A stretch of 64,000 nt of DNA from Nymphalis io (lineage: Eukaryota; Arthropoda; Insecta; Lepidoptera; Nymphalidae): the NCBI RefSeq assembly GCF_905147045.1, contig NC_065905.1:9610001-9674000 (forward strand), given 5' to 3'. The notes beneath the pieces were generated by a model that did no database searches, was not told the DNA's origin, and saw only the letters and a list, made by a program, of their open reading frames with translations. Made by a program: the position numbers and the translations under genes. Within the stretch, counting starts at the first letter, position 1, and each line of letters opens with the position of its first letter. Of this stretch, positions 1-11,796 are shown one piece after another.

Positions 1-88
1 CACAAATGTCTGTTCTGGGTGGGAATCGAACCCACAAAATTCGGCGTGAAAAGCAAGTATCTACCAACCATGCCAACCGGTCTGTCGT
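1..88 (-). repeat. Third-family tRNA SINE head, cut by window edge
   Basis: GGGTGGGAATCGAACCCACA and CCAACCATGCCAACCGGTC match the minus-strand head of the element at 8.1 kb. It has tRNA-like boxes but extra bases in the anticodon region, so it is a SINE head and not a functional tRNA gene. Confidence 0.7.
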
Positions 89-90
89 AT

Positions 91-1990
91 TACTTATATT
101 AGTTTAGATTAGAGTTAAGATCTTTTATTTTACATAAACTTACTTTAACACGGTATACTTACCATAACACTAGTATATAAGCCAGGACCGCGTTATTAAT
201 ATATGTAAAAAAAGTCGATAAAATTTTGTTTTTATAAAATTAAAATAAAACATACTGCTATCGAGTCGTTTTTTCCGCCTCTGGTTAACTGCTTGTCCGG
301 TCTCAGTATTAATAAGTTATATTCAATGTCGCTTGCAGATTTCATTTATTATTTTCCATTCTTATGGACATACAACCTATTTGACATAACAACTCAAAAT
401 ATGACAAGAATTTCAGGTAAAAATAAGTCCCAGTGTGGCGGTTCAGCATATATGACATATATGCTGAAATTCAGTATATGTGAAACAAGTAGTAATTTCC
501 ATGTGTTTAATATTTTCGTTTTGTATATATATATATATTTTTATATTTAGGCTTGCTTTTGCTATTTCTAAACTAGTCGGGTTTCAAGGGGAAATTCTAT
601 ATATTTTTTGTATTTATCATATATCCTTGCCTTTTTTCTATATTGTATTCTATGTTATTTTAAATAAATGGATAATTTCGAATATATCGATATTCGATAC
701 ATTATATTAATTTTATTTTTTATTTACTTTGCTCCTTTACTTGTTCGCCTTGTATAAACCAGTCGTCGTTTTTTAATAAATTTGATGAATTTTAATGAAT
801 TAAGCAACGCAACCCTTGGTATCAGTGCTTGTGGCTTGCTTGACGCTAATGTTTATAGAACATATTTACAGAGGCACAGGCTAGGCAAATGCTCGTAAGG
901 ACTTGGTTATTTTGTTTTTTATTATAAATTACAAGAAGGGAATGAGTACCTATGCTATATTTCAAGCCAATCGGACTTAATATAGTTTCGGAGATTTCGT
1001 GACGAGTCAGTCAATCAGTGGTATTTCACTACCATACATAAAAAGCTTTTAAAAAACGAAATTGATATTTTTTTTGATTCGCTAATAATACTTAAACATG
1101 TTCAAATCAAACTATATCGTTTAATTAAAATCTATAAACAATAATTTTTTAATCCTTAAAGCAGGTTTTATTATATATTGACAATATAAAACGATAATGA
1201 AATACAAAAAACTAAAGACACGCTCCTTAAATTAAAATACAAGACGGTGGAAACTTTTCGCGAAAGAAACGTTCTTTAAAAGTTACACATATATGTTGCA
1301 CTCAAATTAATTCAATTGGCAATTCAACATGCACACATATTAACTTTTTAATTTTATTATTAAGTAAATAGAACTAAAACATCTTTATATCGTAAACACA
1401 TATAATAGTATAAATAAACAAAAACAAAACAATTCATAACTTCTTCTCTCTTAGGCCACCGATTTTCTTTTCTTTTTGGTAGCTGTTGACGGGCTGTGTT
1501 ATTATAAAAAAATATGTCAAAATATATAATGCTTGGATACATGTAAATTATTATTTATATATTCTCAAAAAAGACAGAAGAGAACTAAATAAAACAATAT
1601 AAAATATTATATGTATATAGCAATAATTTCTTTGTATGTGTGCGTGCATACTTTAATGATATGTGTTTTAATTTATACTTTTTTTTGGCCTTGTAATTTT
1701 TCTTATCATGTTCAAAGAATATTTGCTACACAGTCTTAAATAAAAAAATAGCTTTTACGATGATACGATATGTCGAAATATAAATAACTCTCATGTCGTA
1801 TTTACATGTCGATCTTGATAAACGATATATATTTATTGCAACCTTTCTCTCGTAAGATTTATTTTATGACTATAATTGTTTTACATAAATATTTATTTAT
1901 AAATAGCTTTTTGATTTAATTCGTAAATGTATTTACTGTTATTAAAAGCTATAAATATTTATAAGATCCCTGATAGCTGTGAAATTGATT
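91..1990. other. AT-rich intergenic DNA, nothing recognised
   Basis: Short open frames of 60-85 codons only, with no codon bias, motif or repeat that I can identify. Confidence 0.6.
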
Positions 1991-1991
1991 T

Positions 1992-2124
1992 TAATGGGTG
2001 GTAGGTGCAAGCCCGTCTGTGCAAGTCATCACATATTCTACCATCAAACACCAATATTTTGTATTTTTGTGTTCAGGTTTAAAGGGTAATGAGCCAGTGT
2101 ATTTACCGACACAAGGAACCACGA
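1992..2124 (+). repeat. Hairpin-family repeat, truncated 3'
   Basis: GGGTGGTAGGTGCAAGCCCG, CACATATTCTACCATCAAAC and GAGCCAGTGTATTTACC. It stops after CACAAGGAACC, 14 bases before a second-family SINE head. Confidence 0.7.
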
Positions 2125-2137
2125 GGGGTTAATATGC

Positions 2138-2445
2138 TCACCTCGTTGGTCTAGTGGTTAGCTATAAGGCCGCAGAACCCGAGGTATGGAATCAGAAGTC
2201 GAGGCGTGCCATTAAAAAAAAATATTGGGTTTTCTGTCAATAAATTCTCAGGAGAAGCCTGGAATTCGGAAATTGCTTGTGTTTACACTCTCGTACCTCC
2301 GAATGAAAGTCAAGAACTCTTTCCGGTTGTTTCGGATTTGCTGGATCGGATTATGAGAGTGAGGGAATACAGAGTGCACCTGTGTTTGAACACTTGTGTA
2401 CGTGTTGTGTATTGTGTTGTATAGTTGGTAGCCTCTTGAGACTGA
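2138..2445 (+). repeat. Second-family tRNA SINE
   Basis: CACCTCGTTGGTCTAGTGG head, box B degenerate (GGAATCAGAAGTCG), then the TTCTGTCAATAAATTCTCAG, CGGATTATGAGAG and GTGCACCTGTGTTTG blocks shared with the copy at 54.5 kb. Confidence 0.82.
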
Positions 2446-2997
2446 ATATAAATTAAGTGTAACGCATAAACGAACAAACAAAATCGCATGTATAACATAG
2501 TATTGAATATTTTAAAACATATGATCGTTAATTTTATGCAAAACAATTAATATGATATATTATGAGAATAAATGTAGAAAGCAAGATTGTATTTCAGAAT
2601 GTCAGACACGAGTTTCCGTGTGTGAGACAAGGACGAATACACAAAGTGGGACGTACGTGACTGTTTGATAGGAACATTATACTGATACCAATGTTTTGAA
2701 TACGGAAACTGCATTTCGATTGAGAAATATGTGCGTTTATATTTCATAATAAAAGTGCAAGTTGATTTCGTTCTCGTTGTGGTTATTTCTGACTACTGTT
2801 ACTACTGAATGAAGCTTAGATACGGCACATACCACACATCGTCAGCATTCCTTACATTGCCAGACAGCTGTGCTTTGTTTTCGTTTGACAGATAGAGAAA
2901 AAATATATTGAATAATTTCAATTCAGTAGGTGGGGTTGTCTCGCTCGCTCATCAATTATTCTTTTGTCAGTTATAATTTCTTTTGCTGTTCGGATGG

Positions 2998-3088
2998 AAC
3001 GATAAGTGAGCCAGCGTTTCTTACAGTGTCAATGTCAATGGGAGGTGGTGATCACTTAAAGGTTATGTATTGGTACGCCTGCTTTCTT
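2998..3088 (+). repeat. Hairpin-family repeat fragment
   Basis: GAGCCAGCGTTTCTTACAG, CAATGTCAATGGGAGGTGG and TGATCACTTAAAGG: a short, diverged 3' portion. Confidence 0.5.
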
Positions 3089-3462
3089 TCATTAATATAT
3101 ATATTAAGAATTGGTTCCTTACTATTGGTTCTTGGCAAGACCAAGTTTTGCTCACACTGTCAACTTATCATTTGACGCTCATAGAGACCAAGGTAAATTA
3201 ATAAATGTAAACTTATGTTTTTATAGCTAAGCTAGTTGTGATAAGATACGCGTTGCAGATGATGAAATATAGTTTTGACATTCGTCCTCGAGGTATATGA
3301 AGTATTTTGTTTTCATGAACATACATACTTACATACAATATTATAAATTCTATTGTAAAACGTATTTGTTGTGAGATCTGATTAAGGAAATATTTTTATT
3401 TTTTATTATTAATCATTATATTCTATCTATGCTATTAAATATTTCAATGTGTTAACATTATA

Positions 3463-3758
3463 GCCGAGATGGCCTAGTGGTAAGAACGTGTGAATCTTAA
3501 TCGATGATCGCGGGTTCAAACCCGGGCAAGCACCACTGAATTTTCATGTGCTTAATTTGTGTTTATAATTCATCTCGTGCTTAACGGTGAAGGAAAACAT
3601 CGTGAGGAAACCTGCATGTGTCTAATTTCATTGAAATTCTGCCACATGTGTATTCTACCAACCCGCATTGGAGCAGCGTGGTGGAATAAGCACCAAACCT
3701 TCTCCTCAAAAGGGAGAGGAGGCCTTAGCCCAGCAGTGGGACATTAACAGGCTGTTAC
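3463..3758 (+). repeat. Metulj-like tRNA SINE with 9-bp TSD
   Basis: Full-length copy. The tRNA-like head has box A (TGGCCTAGTGG) and box B (GGTTCAAACCC) promoter blocks for RNA polymerase III. The body runs ACTGAATTTTCATG ... CATCGTGAGGAAACC ... CAGCGTGGTGGAATAAGC, and the copy ends CAGGCTGTTAC. AACATTATA flanks both sides (3454-3462 and 3759-3767), an exact 9-bp target-site duplication that fixes the boundaries. Confidence 0.93.
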
Positions 3759-3879
3759 AACATTATAGTGCAAGATAAGGGTCAGAGAGGCTGTCATGAA
3801 ATTCCCATAAAATGGGAGTGAATGCTGCCAAATGCTAAATGATGATGATAATATACATACAAACATAAATCTGGGAATA

Positions 3880-4061
3880 CATTGTAATAATTCTACCGGT
3901 GGTAGAATAGAATGGTGGTAGAAAGGTAGTTCTTGTGAAAGCTCGTCTGGGTAGGTACCACACACTCATCAGATATTCTACCGCAAAACAGCAGTACTTG
4001 AATTTGTTGTGTTCCGGTTTGAAGGATGAGTGAGCTAGTGTAATTACAGGCACAAGGGACA
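3880..4061 (+). repeat. Hairpin-family repeat, truncated 3'
   Basis: GTGGTAGAAAGG, CTCGTCTGGGTAGGTACCAC, CATCAGATATTCTACCGC and GGCACAAGGGACATAA. The copy stops there and a tRNA SINE head follows at 4079. Confidence 0.75.
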
Positions 4062-4078
4062 TAATTATATTGATATAA

Positions 4079-4390
4079 GTCGAGATGGCCCAGTGGTAAG
4101 AACGCGTGAATCTTAACCGATGAACGTGGGTTCAAACCCGGGCAAGCACCTCTGAATTTACATGTGCTTTATTTCTGTTTATAATTCATCTCGTGCTTTT
4201 CGGTGAAGGAAAACATCGTGAGGAAACCTGCATGTGTCTAATTTCACCGAAATGCTGCCACATGTGTATTCCACCAACCCGCACTGGAGCAGCGTGGTGG
4301 AATAAGCTCCAAACCTTCTCCTCAAAAAAAGGAGAGGAGGCCTTAGCCCGGCAGTGGGACATTTACAGGCTATTACTGTTACTGTACTGT
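4079..4390 (+). repeat. Metulj-like tRNA SINE
   Basis: Full-length copy with box A and B and a 3' tail of CTGTTA/CTGTAC repeats (4375-4396). TAATTATATT occurs just upstream (4062-4071) and just after the tail, but seven bases separate the left copy from the SINE head, so the duplication is not clean. Confidence 0.92.
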
Positions 4391-4922
4391 TACTGTAATT
4401 ATATTTGAACTCGCACTTTGAATTGGTACTTGGTATTTATAATATAAAAAAATATTGAAATAGAGCATCAACAAAGCTTAAAAATATTCAAATATTTTAG
4501 AAATGTAATCTTAGGATTTGCAAAATTCACTTATTTATACATAGCCAATGTACATAAATAAAAATGTTTTTACAGACCTTGACACCGTGTGGTGTCACTA
4601 CGAGTATTTACCTAAAAATATCAACTCGGATAGCGTATAATTTATTTCAGTAAATTGAAAACGTGTAAATTCTAAATAGAAACTTAATACGGGGTTATAA
4701 AATATATTTATCTTCTGGTACACACAAATATGTTGTACGAATTTGCACTAATGCATCGTGCCAGATATCGTCCAGCGCTACAATAATAAATAATAATCTT
4801 CTTGCGTAATACATTTTACATATGTTTTTTACAAACATCATTGGGTTGAACTGAAGTTGTCTTGAGTTATGATTAAAATTGTTTTATGTATAATTTGTAC
4901 AATGGATAAGCAACGCTTAGTT

Positions 4923-5035
4923 TTTATATGTTTAAATTGTGTAATTCGATTTCGCTGGTGAAGGCAACATTGTGAGAAGACCAACATGTGTCGGACAAAA
5001 TTGCCATATTATTATATGCGTATCTATCTACTCGC
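4923..5035 (+). repeat. Metulj-like SINE fragment
   Basis: GGTGAAGGCAACATTGTGAG and ACATGTGTC blocks are a decayed middle portion, immediately left of the full minus-strand copy at 5047. Confidence 0.45.
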
Positions 5036-5046
5036 ATTATATAGTA

Positions 5047-5353
5047 GTGTATAGTAACAGTCTGTTAATGTCCCACTGCAGGGCTAAGGCCTCCTCTCCC
5101 TTTTGAGGAGAAGGTTTAGAGCTTATTCCACCACGCTGCTCATTGGAGCAGGGGTTTGGTAGAATACACGTGGCAGAATTTCAATGAAATTAGACACATG
5201 CAGGTTTCCTCACGATGTTTTCCTTCACCGTCAAGCACGAGACGAATTATAAACACAAATTAAGCACATGAAAATTCAGTGGTGCTTGCCCGGGTTTGAA
5301 CCCACGATCATCGGTTAAGATTCACGCGTTCTAACCACTAGGCCATTTAGGCT
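5047..5353 (-). repeat. Metulj-like tRNA SINE
   Basis: Near-complete copy on the - strand from AGTAACAGTCTG to GGCCATTTAGGC. It shares all body blocks with the other copies. I see no clear target-site duplication. Confidence 0.92.
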
Positions 5354-5629
5354 CCTGGCTACTGGCATCGGAGCAGCTTAATGTACTAAGACTCAAACTA
5401 TATTTCTTAAGCGACACATTAGACAGCACTGGGACATTAATAAGCTATTAAAATAATCTTAAAAATCATTAAAAGATGAATATTACATAAGTAAGCAAAA
5501 GTAAATGTTTTATATAATATATATGACAAGTGATTCTAACATTTTACGAGAAGTATTGCTTACAAGTCTAGCTTATTACTACAAAAATATAAAATAGGAA
5601 AATAGTATATCCTAGTAGTATCCCGGATT

Positions 5630-5721
5630 CTGAAAGTTATTGTATACACACTCGTGCCTAAAAAAGCGCCTAAAGTCCTCGCTATGGCGCCTGAACTACG
5701 ACCGGTCGTATTGGATTTCCG
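5630..5721 (+). repeat. Second-family SINE fragment
   Basis: TGTATACACACTCGTGCC, GTCCTCGCTATGGCGCCTGAAC and CGGTCGTATTGGATTTCCGG are the central body, fused to a Metulj-like fragment on its right. Confidence 0.5.
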
Positions 5722-5822
5722 GTTTCCAATATTTCCTTCACCTAGCACGAGATGAAATATAAACACAAATTATCAAATAAAAAATATTCAATACTCGGAT
5801 TTGAACCCGCGATCTTCGCTTA
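5722..5822 (-). repeat. Metulj-like SINE fragment
   Basis: TTTCCTTCACC, AGCACGAGATGAAATATAAA and ATTTGAACCCGCGATC mark a minus-strand middle and box B portion. Confidence 0.6.
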
Positions 5823-6129
5823 ACATAAATCAACAGTTCGTTATAAATAGATAATTTAAAAATAGAACAATAGAAACACTATCATTCTCAGACAATATTA
5901 AGTGCATCTACAAATGTCGTTAGCATGTATTGGCTATTAACCGTCTGATATAGTGTTTATTATGTATAATGATTCATAAAATACATTATGTAATGTAATC
6001 AATATTTATGTGATATGATTTGAAATTGTAATTGACCAGACATTTATTACGGTATTGCTTTAAGTGACTAACGAAATACGGAAAAAAAACAGACATATCG
6101 GCGCTCCGTTAAGGCAGCAAGCTTTATAA

Positions 6130-6260
6130 TTTTACTTGGTGGTAGGTGTTTGTGAAAGTGATTCTGATCACCCATTCATCACATATTCTACCACCAGTAA
6201 TCACCACCAGTAAATCCATCCATCATAAAATCATACAATCAGGCTACTCATTAGCCCGTG
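6130..6260 (+). repeat. Hairpin-family repeat fragment
   Basis: TTGGTGGTAGGTGTTTGTG, CCCATTCATCACATATTC and TACCACCAGTAATCACC are a decayed 5' portion. Confidence 0.5.
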
Positions 6261-7517
6261 CCTATCGATGGTATAAAAAAATATCTCTAATTTTGACGTA
6301 CGTTTTCAGATTGGACGTAAACAGGATTATCAATAATCCGGTTCAGACGCGAAACCTCCGGGTCCAGAAGTTCGATACTGTTCAATTATCTACCACGAAT
6401 GATAACACAATCCAAATGACTTTGTTTTGAAAATTTTTTTAATATGTCACTGAGTTTATTGGAATTCTAAAGTATGTGTAGTAAGTGGTATTAACCAAGT
6501 TCTATAATCATAAAAACTCGACGTGACGTTATCTTTATATTATGTATTAAATACAATTACATACATTACGTCCTTGCGCTTACGTTGTTAAGTATTCTCT
6601 CACTTATTAGGAGATGTGGCTGAACTATAACTACGACAATCATTTATAATCGCGTGTTTATATCAGTGACGTAGCGTCTAGTTGCGCCGGCGCATTGATA
6701 ATTTAGAACAAATAATATAACAGAAATGACATCGATTATGTTTTGCTTATGCATTACTATTTATATATGCATGTTCATTGGATAATAAATAATCGCTACT
6801 TTTCATGAAGACATTTAATATGTAAAACACATTAACCATTCCACCGCGTTAAATTAATTAATGTCTTAGGATTCGTGTAAATTGCTGTGAAAACGCGTGC
6901 GTAGCTGCGACAGCGCTGCAGCTCCATGGTGGGCGCTGCAATTAAGCAAAACTCGCAAACGTATCACTAAATTACTTAATAGATTGGAGTAATAATATAA
7001 TCGTAGTTGTACCGTCGTCTATTCAAATTTATTGTTTAAAGTTTTGCTATCAAGAATTAAGATATTACGATGAGTTTTTTTTTAATTTGTGCTATTTTAG
7101 ACATTTTAACAATTAGTCTACTTATGCGTCATGACACTGACAGACATGTAAAGTATACTGCGACGCTATGTACACAAAACATACACTCAAAGGAGACAAA
7201 TGTGTATTTAAAAAAACAATATAACATATTTAAAAAAAACAAATATTGTATTATCGACACCTTATGTACCAACATAAAAGTCAGTCGTGGTGACCATTGC
7301 GCTTATCAGTACATAGCCAACACACTTTCTACCACATTATATAAGCTGTTGTCAAGCCGTCTTTGCAGTTACATTTCTAATCTAAGTTTTATTCTGTGGC
7401 TGTAGAAAGCTTGGATGGACGCAAGTACGACGCACTCAGTATCATTAAATTATATTAGACCAACAGTTATCATCGCTTCGTATACGTAAAATAAGATAAA
7501 AAATATACATTATTATG
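6261..7517. other. AT-rich intergenic DNA, nothing recognised
   Basis: The longest open frame (7070-7405, 111 codons) is rich in Asn, Ile, Lys and Tyr as expected from composition alone, and matches no family I recognise. Confidence 0.55.
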
Positions 7518-7783
7518 TACTCGTGTAGTACAGTGGTTAAGAAGTCGTGAATCTTAACAGATGATTCAGAGTTCAAATCCGGAAAAGCCCACTGAATTCT
7601 AATGTGATTAATTTGTATTTAAAATGCGTATCGTGTTCGTCGGTGGAAAATATCTAGAGGGATGTGGTAACACCTGCATGTGGCGGATAAAATTCTATCA
7701 CGTGTTAGTGTAAGCTCCACACCTTCTCCTCAATAAGGAGAGTTGGTCTTAGCCCGATATGGGACATTTACAGGCTGATACTT
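7518..7783 (+). repeat. Old Metulj-like SINE
   Basis: Diverged copy. Recognisable blocks are CAGTGGTTAAG, GTTCAAATCCGG, ACTGAATT, ACACCTTCTCCTC and GGGACATTTACAGGCTG. Confidence 0.75.
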
Positions 7784-7887
7784 AATTTATTTTAAGTTTA
7801 AGTCACAACTGAAATTGATTTTAATTTCTATAATTTTTTTAACACGCTTCTGCATGACGTAATGAACGTATTTTCTTCTATTTTTTA

Positions 7888-8214
7888 TTCTGGGACATTA
7901 TTCACACACGGCCATCTGATCCCAAACTAAGCAGAGCTTGTACTATTGAAACCAGACAACTGATATACTACATATACTACTTTTCTTATGTAAATACAGA
8001 CGTACATAATAATATAGGCAACATATGCCTCGAAGCTATTCTTTATGTACCTAGATATGCCGTACCGTACCGTTAAATGCAGACGTACATAATAATTACA
8101 CCCATACTCAGGACAAACAGGCATGTTCATGCACACAAAGGTCAATCCTGGGTGGGAATTGAACCCACAACCGGCGTTAAAGGCAACCAACCATGCAAAC
8201 CGGCCCGTCATAAA
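7888..8214 (-). repeat. Third-family tRNA SINE
   Basis: Minus-strand element. The head reads ACCGGTTTGCATGGTTGG ... GTGGGTTCAATTCCCACCC (box B), followed by CCTGAGTATGGGTGTAAT and ending in CTGATCCCAAACTAAGCAGAG ... TTCACACACGGCCATC (+ strand orientation). An internal duplication of GCAGACGTACATAATAAT-like sequence occurs near 7996 and 8078. I recall this pattern as a common lepidopteran SINE; no name is claimed. Confidence 0.75.
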
Positions 8215-8346
8215 TTGCAAATTGCTTTTCTGTACCTCTGACGACGAGTATGAAAAACTTTTTGATGATTAGTTGAGTAGGTAATATGTAAAAGCGTAAC
8301 AAACAAACACATGAACTAACCAACTTTACTTACTTTCGCATGTATA

Positions 8347-8644
8347 CAGTACAGTAACAGCCTCTTAATGTCCCACTGCTGGGCTAAGGCCTCCTCTCCC
8401 TTTTTGAGGAGAAGGTTTGGAGCTTATTCCACCACGCTGCTCCAATGCGGGTTGGTAGAATACACATGTGGCAGAATTTCAATGAAATTAGACACATGCA
8501 GGTTTCCTCACGATGTTTTCCTTCACCGTTAAAGCACGAGATGAATTATAAACACAAATTAAGCACATGAAAATTCAGTGGTGCTTGCCCGGGTTTGAAC
8601 CCACGATCATCGGTTAAGATTCACGCGTTCTTACCACTAGGCCA
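8347..8644 (-). repeat. Metulj-like tRNA SINE with 11-bp TSD
   Basis: Copy lacking the outermost head bases. It is flanked by TCGCATGTATA at 8336-8346 and 8645-8655, an exact 11-bp target-site duplication, so the truncated head is the real boundary. Confidence 0.94.
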
Positions 8645-9338
8645 TCGCATGTATATTATTACTAATTACGTCCGGGATCTAATATTTAAAGATTTATTCG
8701 GATTTTCTTTCAAGATCTTCTTAAAAACACCTCGGAGTTATGAAATAGTGTCGAACACGTTAGCCTCGAAAAGTATGTAGAACCATTGGTCGTGTAAATA
8801 CTACTGGTATTTCGAATAGAAATTCTCCTATTTAGTATTCAACAATAGTCAAGACATATACAGAACAAATAATTAAGACTTTGTATAAAAATAATAATAA
8901 TAAAAAAAATACTACATATGGGTTTTGCTTTAGACTAGTAACAGATATAATATCCTTCTATTTATCTTAGAAATACGACGAGCAAAAAGTGGTACCTGAT
9001 TATTATAAGTGACCATTGTCGTATATAGACCTACCTACACCCACTGGCATTGCAAGAAGCTTAAACTACTCTTTATAGTATCAACACAGAGTAGCAAATT
9101 ATGCCTTCTATGATATTCCTTGGATCCGTAATTAATGGCTCACTCATTCTTTTAAAGTAATTTTAAACATCGTCTCAATTATTAAGCACTTATTTTAAAA
9201 TATATTATAAATCAAGGAGGTACGAAATATATTTATTATATTAGATCAATTTATTAATGAACTAAAATATCACTAACCTATTATCATAACATAAATGAAA
9301 CACCAAAATTAAACAATTTGAAGTAAATTAATTACTCA

Positions 9339-9464
9339 GTAAATATTAATAATACAATTAAAACAAAACAATTTGTTTTAATTTTACTATAATGTGTTTT
9401 AATTATATTATTAATATTTACTAAAACAAAATTGTTTTGTTTTAATTGTATTATTAATATTTAC
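9339..9464. repeat. 36-bp perfect inverted repeat
   Basis: Arms at 9339-9374 and 9429-9464 are exact reverse complements, spaced by 54 bases. The spacer holds a third, partly matching copy (about 9396-9421). Composition is nearly pure A/T plus a few C/G. Confidence 0.92.
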
Positions 9465-9579
9465 ATTTATAACAAATTACAAGTCGCGCAAAAAACGACC
9501 ATACTGTCCGACTCTTCGACAATTCAGATTTATTTATTCAGAAGCGCGCCTTTTTTATCTAGTTATATGATATAGGTAT

Positions 9580-9873
9580 ATGGCCTAGTGGTAAGAACGC
9601 GTGAATCTTAACCGATGATCGTGGGTTCAAACCCGGGCAAGCACCAATGAATTTTCATGTGCTTAATTTGTGATTATAATTCATCTCGTGCTTGACGGTG
9701 AAGGAAAACATCGTGAGGAAACCTGCATGTGTCTAATTTCACTGAAATTCTGCCACATGTGTATTCCACCAACCCGCATTGGAGCAGCGTGGTGGAATAA
9801 GCTCCAAACCTTCTCCTCAAAAAGAGGTGCGGAGGCCTTTAGCCCAGCAGTGGGACGTTCTCAGGCTGTTACG
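9580..9873 (+). repeat. Metulj-like tRNA SINE
   Basis: Copy starting within box A (TGGCCTAGTGG), missing the first bases of the head and ending GGCTGTTACGG. All body blocks are present. Flanks are TA-rich and no duplication is readable. Confidence 0.9.
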
Positions 9874-10493
9874 GACTATATATATTATATATTGTTGTGT
9901 AAGTTGAATATATTTATAACAATTTGATAAGTCTAAATAATAGCATATTTAATATTCTGCATTATTTTAAAATGGAATAATATAGTCTGCAAATTATTAT
10001 ACTTGCCTGGTCTTGTATCGCTCGGAAGACTTTAGAATATAAGTGATATAAAAAGTTATTGTTTAGTTGATATGAAGACGATGCCCATCCGTTCAGGTTT
10101 TGTCGGACTGGACACTGATCTTGATTGGCTTCTTGGTACAAACTTCACTTTAAACAATGAAGGGATAAAAGAAGTAAAATTAATAATAATAATGCATAAA
10201 AGAGTATTGAATACATCAAACAACAGCGTTCAAATTACAATTGTTTTGTGGGTAGCCGCATCGAAAGATAGCGGTTGTAGTTCAAGGGTACGGTGTTATA
10301 AGAAAATATTTTTCTTTAAAATAAATACATAATTATATCTTAAATGTTATTTTTATACAGAACGTTTGAATTATTTTTCCCTATTTTATAGTAGCGATAA
10401 AATTATTATTTTTTGTAACAATAATTATTGAATACTTCATTATAATAGAGAAAAAAAAAAACTTTTTGAAATAACAAAAGAATGCTAAAAGTA

Positions 10494-10536
10494 AGTAATA
10501 TAACATGGTAATGAATTTTTACCATGTTATATTACT
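10494..10536. repeat. 18-bp perfect hairpin
   Basis: AGTAATATAACATGGTAA pairs exactly with 10519-10536, with a 7-base loop. Confidence 0.92.
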
Positions 10537-10629
10537 GAAATTGGTTAGGAGGACATCATCGTTATCATAAATCATACATGATTTACATTTTAGTATTAAG
10601 AAATATTATATGAAAGTGAGCTCTGTTAC

Positions 10630-10692
10630 TCTGCATTTGAGTGGTGGAATAAACTCCAAACCTTCTCCTCAACGGAGAGGAGACTGTTGTAT
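10630..10692 (+). repeat. Metulj-like SINE 3' fragment
   Basis: GAGTGGTGGAATAAACTCC and AACCTTCTCCTCAACGGAG are the 3' body block alone. Confidence 0.55.
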
Positions 10693-11568
10693 GGCATTGA
10701 CATTTGAAGGCTTTTACTTTTATTACTTTAAGTAAGTTTTATTACCAAAATTTCTGTTCTCGATTAACTTATGACATGGTGATCCTGTTATCAAAACTGT
10801 TAATTACTTGCTATAATGTGTAATTTTATTTATCTATCTTAGAGCGGTGATGTTAAGTGTGTAATATATCTAATGGGTTAGATATTAGCCAATCATATAT
10901 TTTGAATGCCGTCTTTTTTGAAGGGGTGGGGGGGGGTATTTAAGTCATCCGGAAACCCCCGTTCTGGATGTCTTAAATATTATGACACTTATTTTTACCA
11001 TTGTTTTTTATAGTTATTGTAAGGCATTTTATATATGTTTCATACAAATGTTCAGCCAGGATATATCAATTTAATTGCATTTTATTAACATGCCTATGAT
11101 ATTTAATTTGTGAATAATATTAACTTTTGAGTTTCTTGCTGGTTCTTATCGTAGATCTACATTGTTAACCAGTGGTTGAAATAAAAAATCAGAAAAAAAT
11201 GATAGAAAATAGTTAATAGAAAATAGCTGTATATTCACTTAGCATATACACGTATATTTTTTTCTTATATTATAATGTATGCAGGAAAAAATATTCTACA
11301 GGTTTATAAGTAACGTTAAATGGCGAATTACCGAGATGTAAGGAAAAAAAACGTGATCGTCGCATACATGAACACGAGATATTATTGAGAAATTAATAGG
11401 ATTACAATATTGGAAAAAAAGTCATGACAAGTGTTTGTCATTTTTAATAGTATAAGCGAGAAAGAGACTTAAACAGGCTGATGATGACACATTTTGGTCA
11501 CCAGTTTTTTAGAGCATAATATTTATTAAGCATACATATAAACCGCTTATCTATACTTGATATTGTTG

Positions 11569-11770
11569 TGTTCCGGTTTGAAGGGTGAGTGAGCCAGTGT
11601 AATTACAGGCACAAGGGACATAAAATCTTAGTTCCCAAGGTTGGTGGCGCATTGGATATGTAAGCGATGGTTGACATTTCTTACAATGCTAATGTCTAAG
11701 AGCGTTGGTGACCACTTACCATCAGGTGGCCCATATGCTCGTCCGCCTTCCTATTCTATAAAAAAAAAAA
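11569..11770 (+). repeat. Hairpin-ended interspersed repeat
   Basis: 3' portion of an abundant family: GTTCCGGTTTGAAGGGTGAG, GAGCCAGTGTAATTACAGGC, AGTTCCCAAGGTTGGTGGCG, ACCACTTACCATCAGGTGGC, CATATGCTCGTCCGCC, then poly(A). The ACCACTTACCATCAGGTGG segment can form a hairpin. It is probably the 3' end of a LINE or a SINE that borrows it. Confidence 0.85.
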
Positions 11771-11796
11771 TATATATATCTATATATATATATATA
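11770..11796. repeat. (TA)n microsatellite after poly(A)
   Basis: TATATATATCTATATATATA directly follows the poly(A) of the hairpin-ended repeat at 11.6 kb. Confidence 0.7.

Noticed and set aside
1..88. Possible tRNA gene
   Set aside because: It has tRNA-like boxes but matches the head of a SINE also present at 8.1 kb, and the anticodon-loop spacing is not that of a functional tRNA.
7070..7405. 111-codon open frame
   Set aside because: No domain, no signal peptide and composition-driven residues. Open frames of this length are expected by chance in 64 kb of AT-rich DNA.
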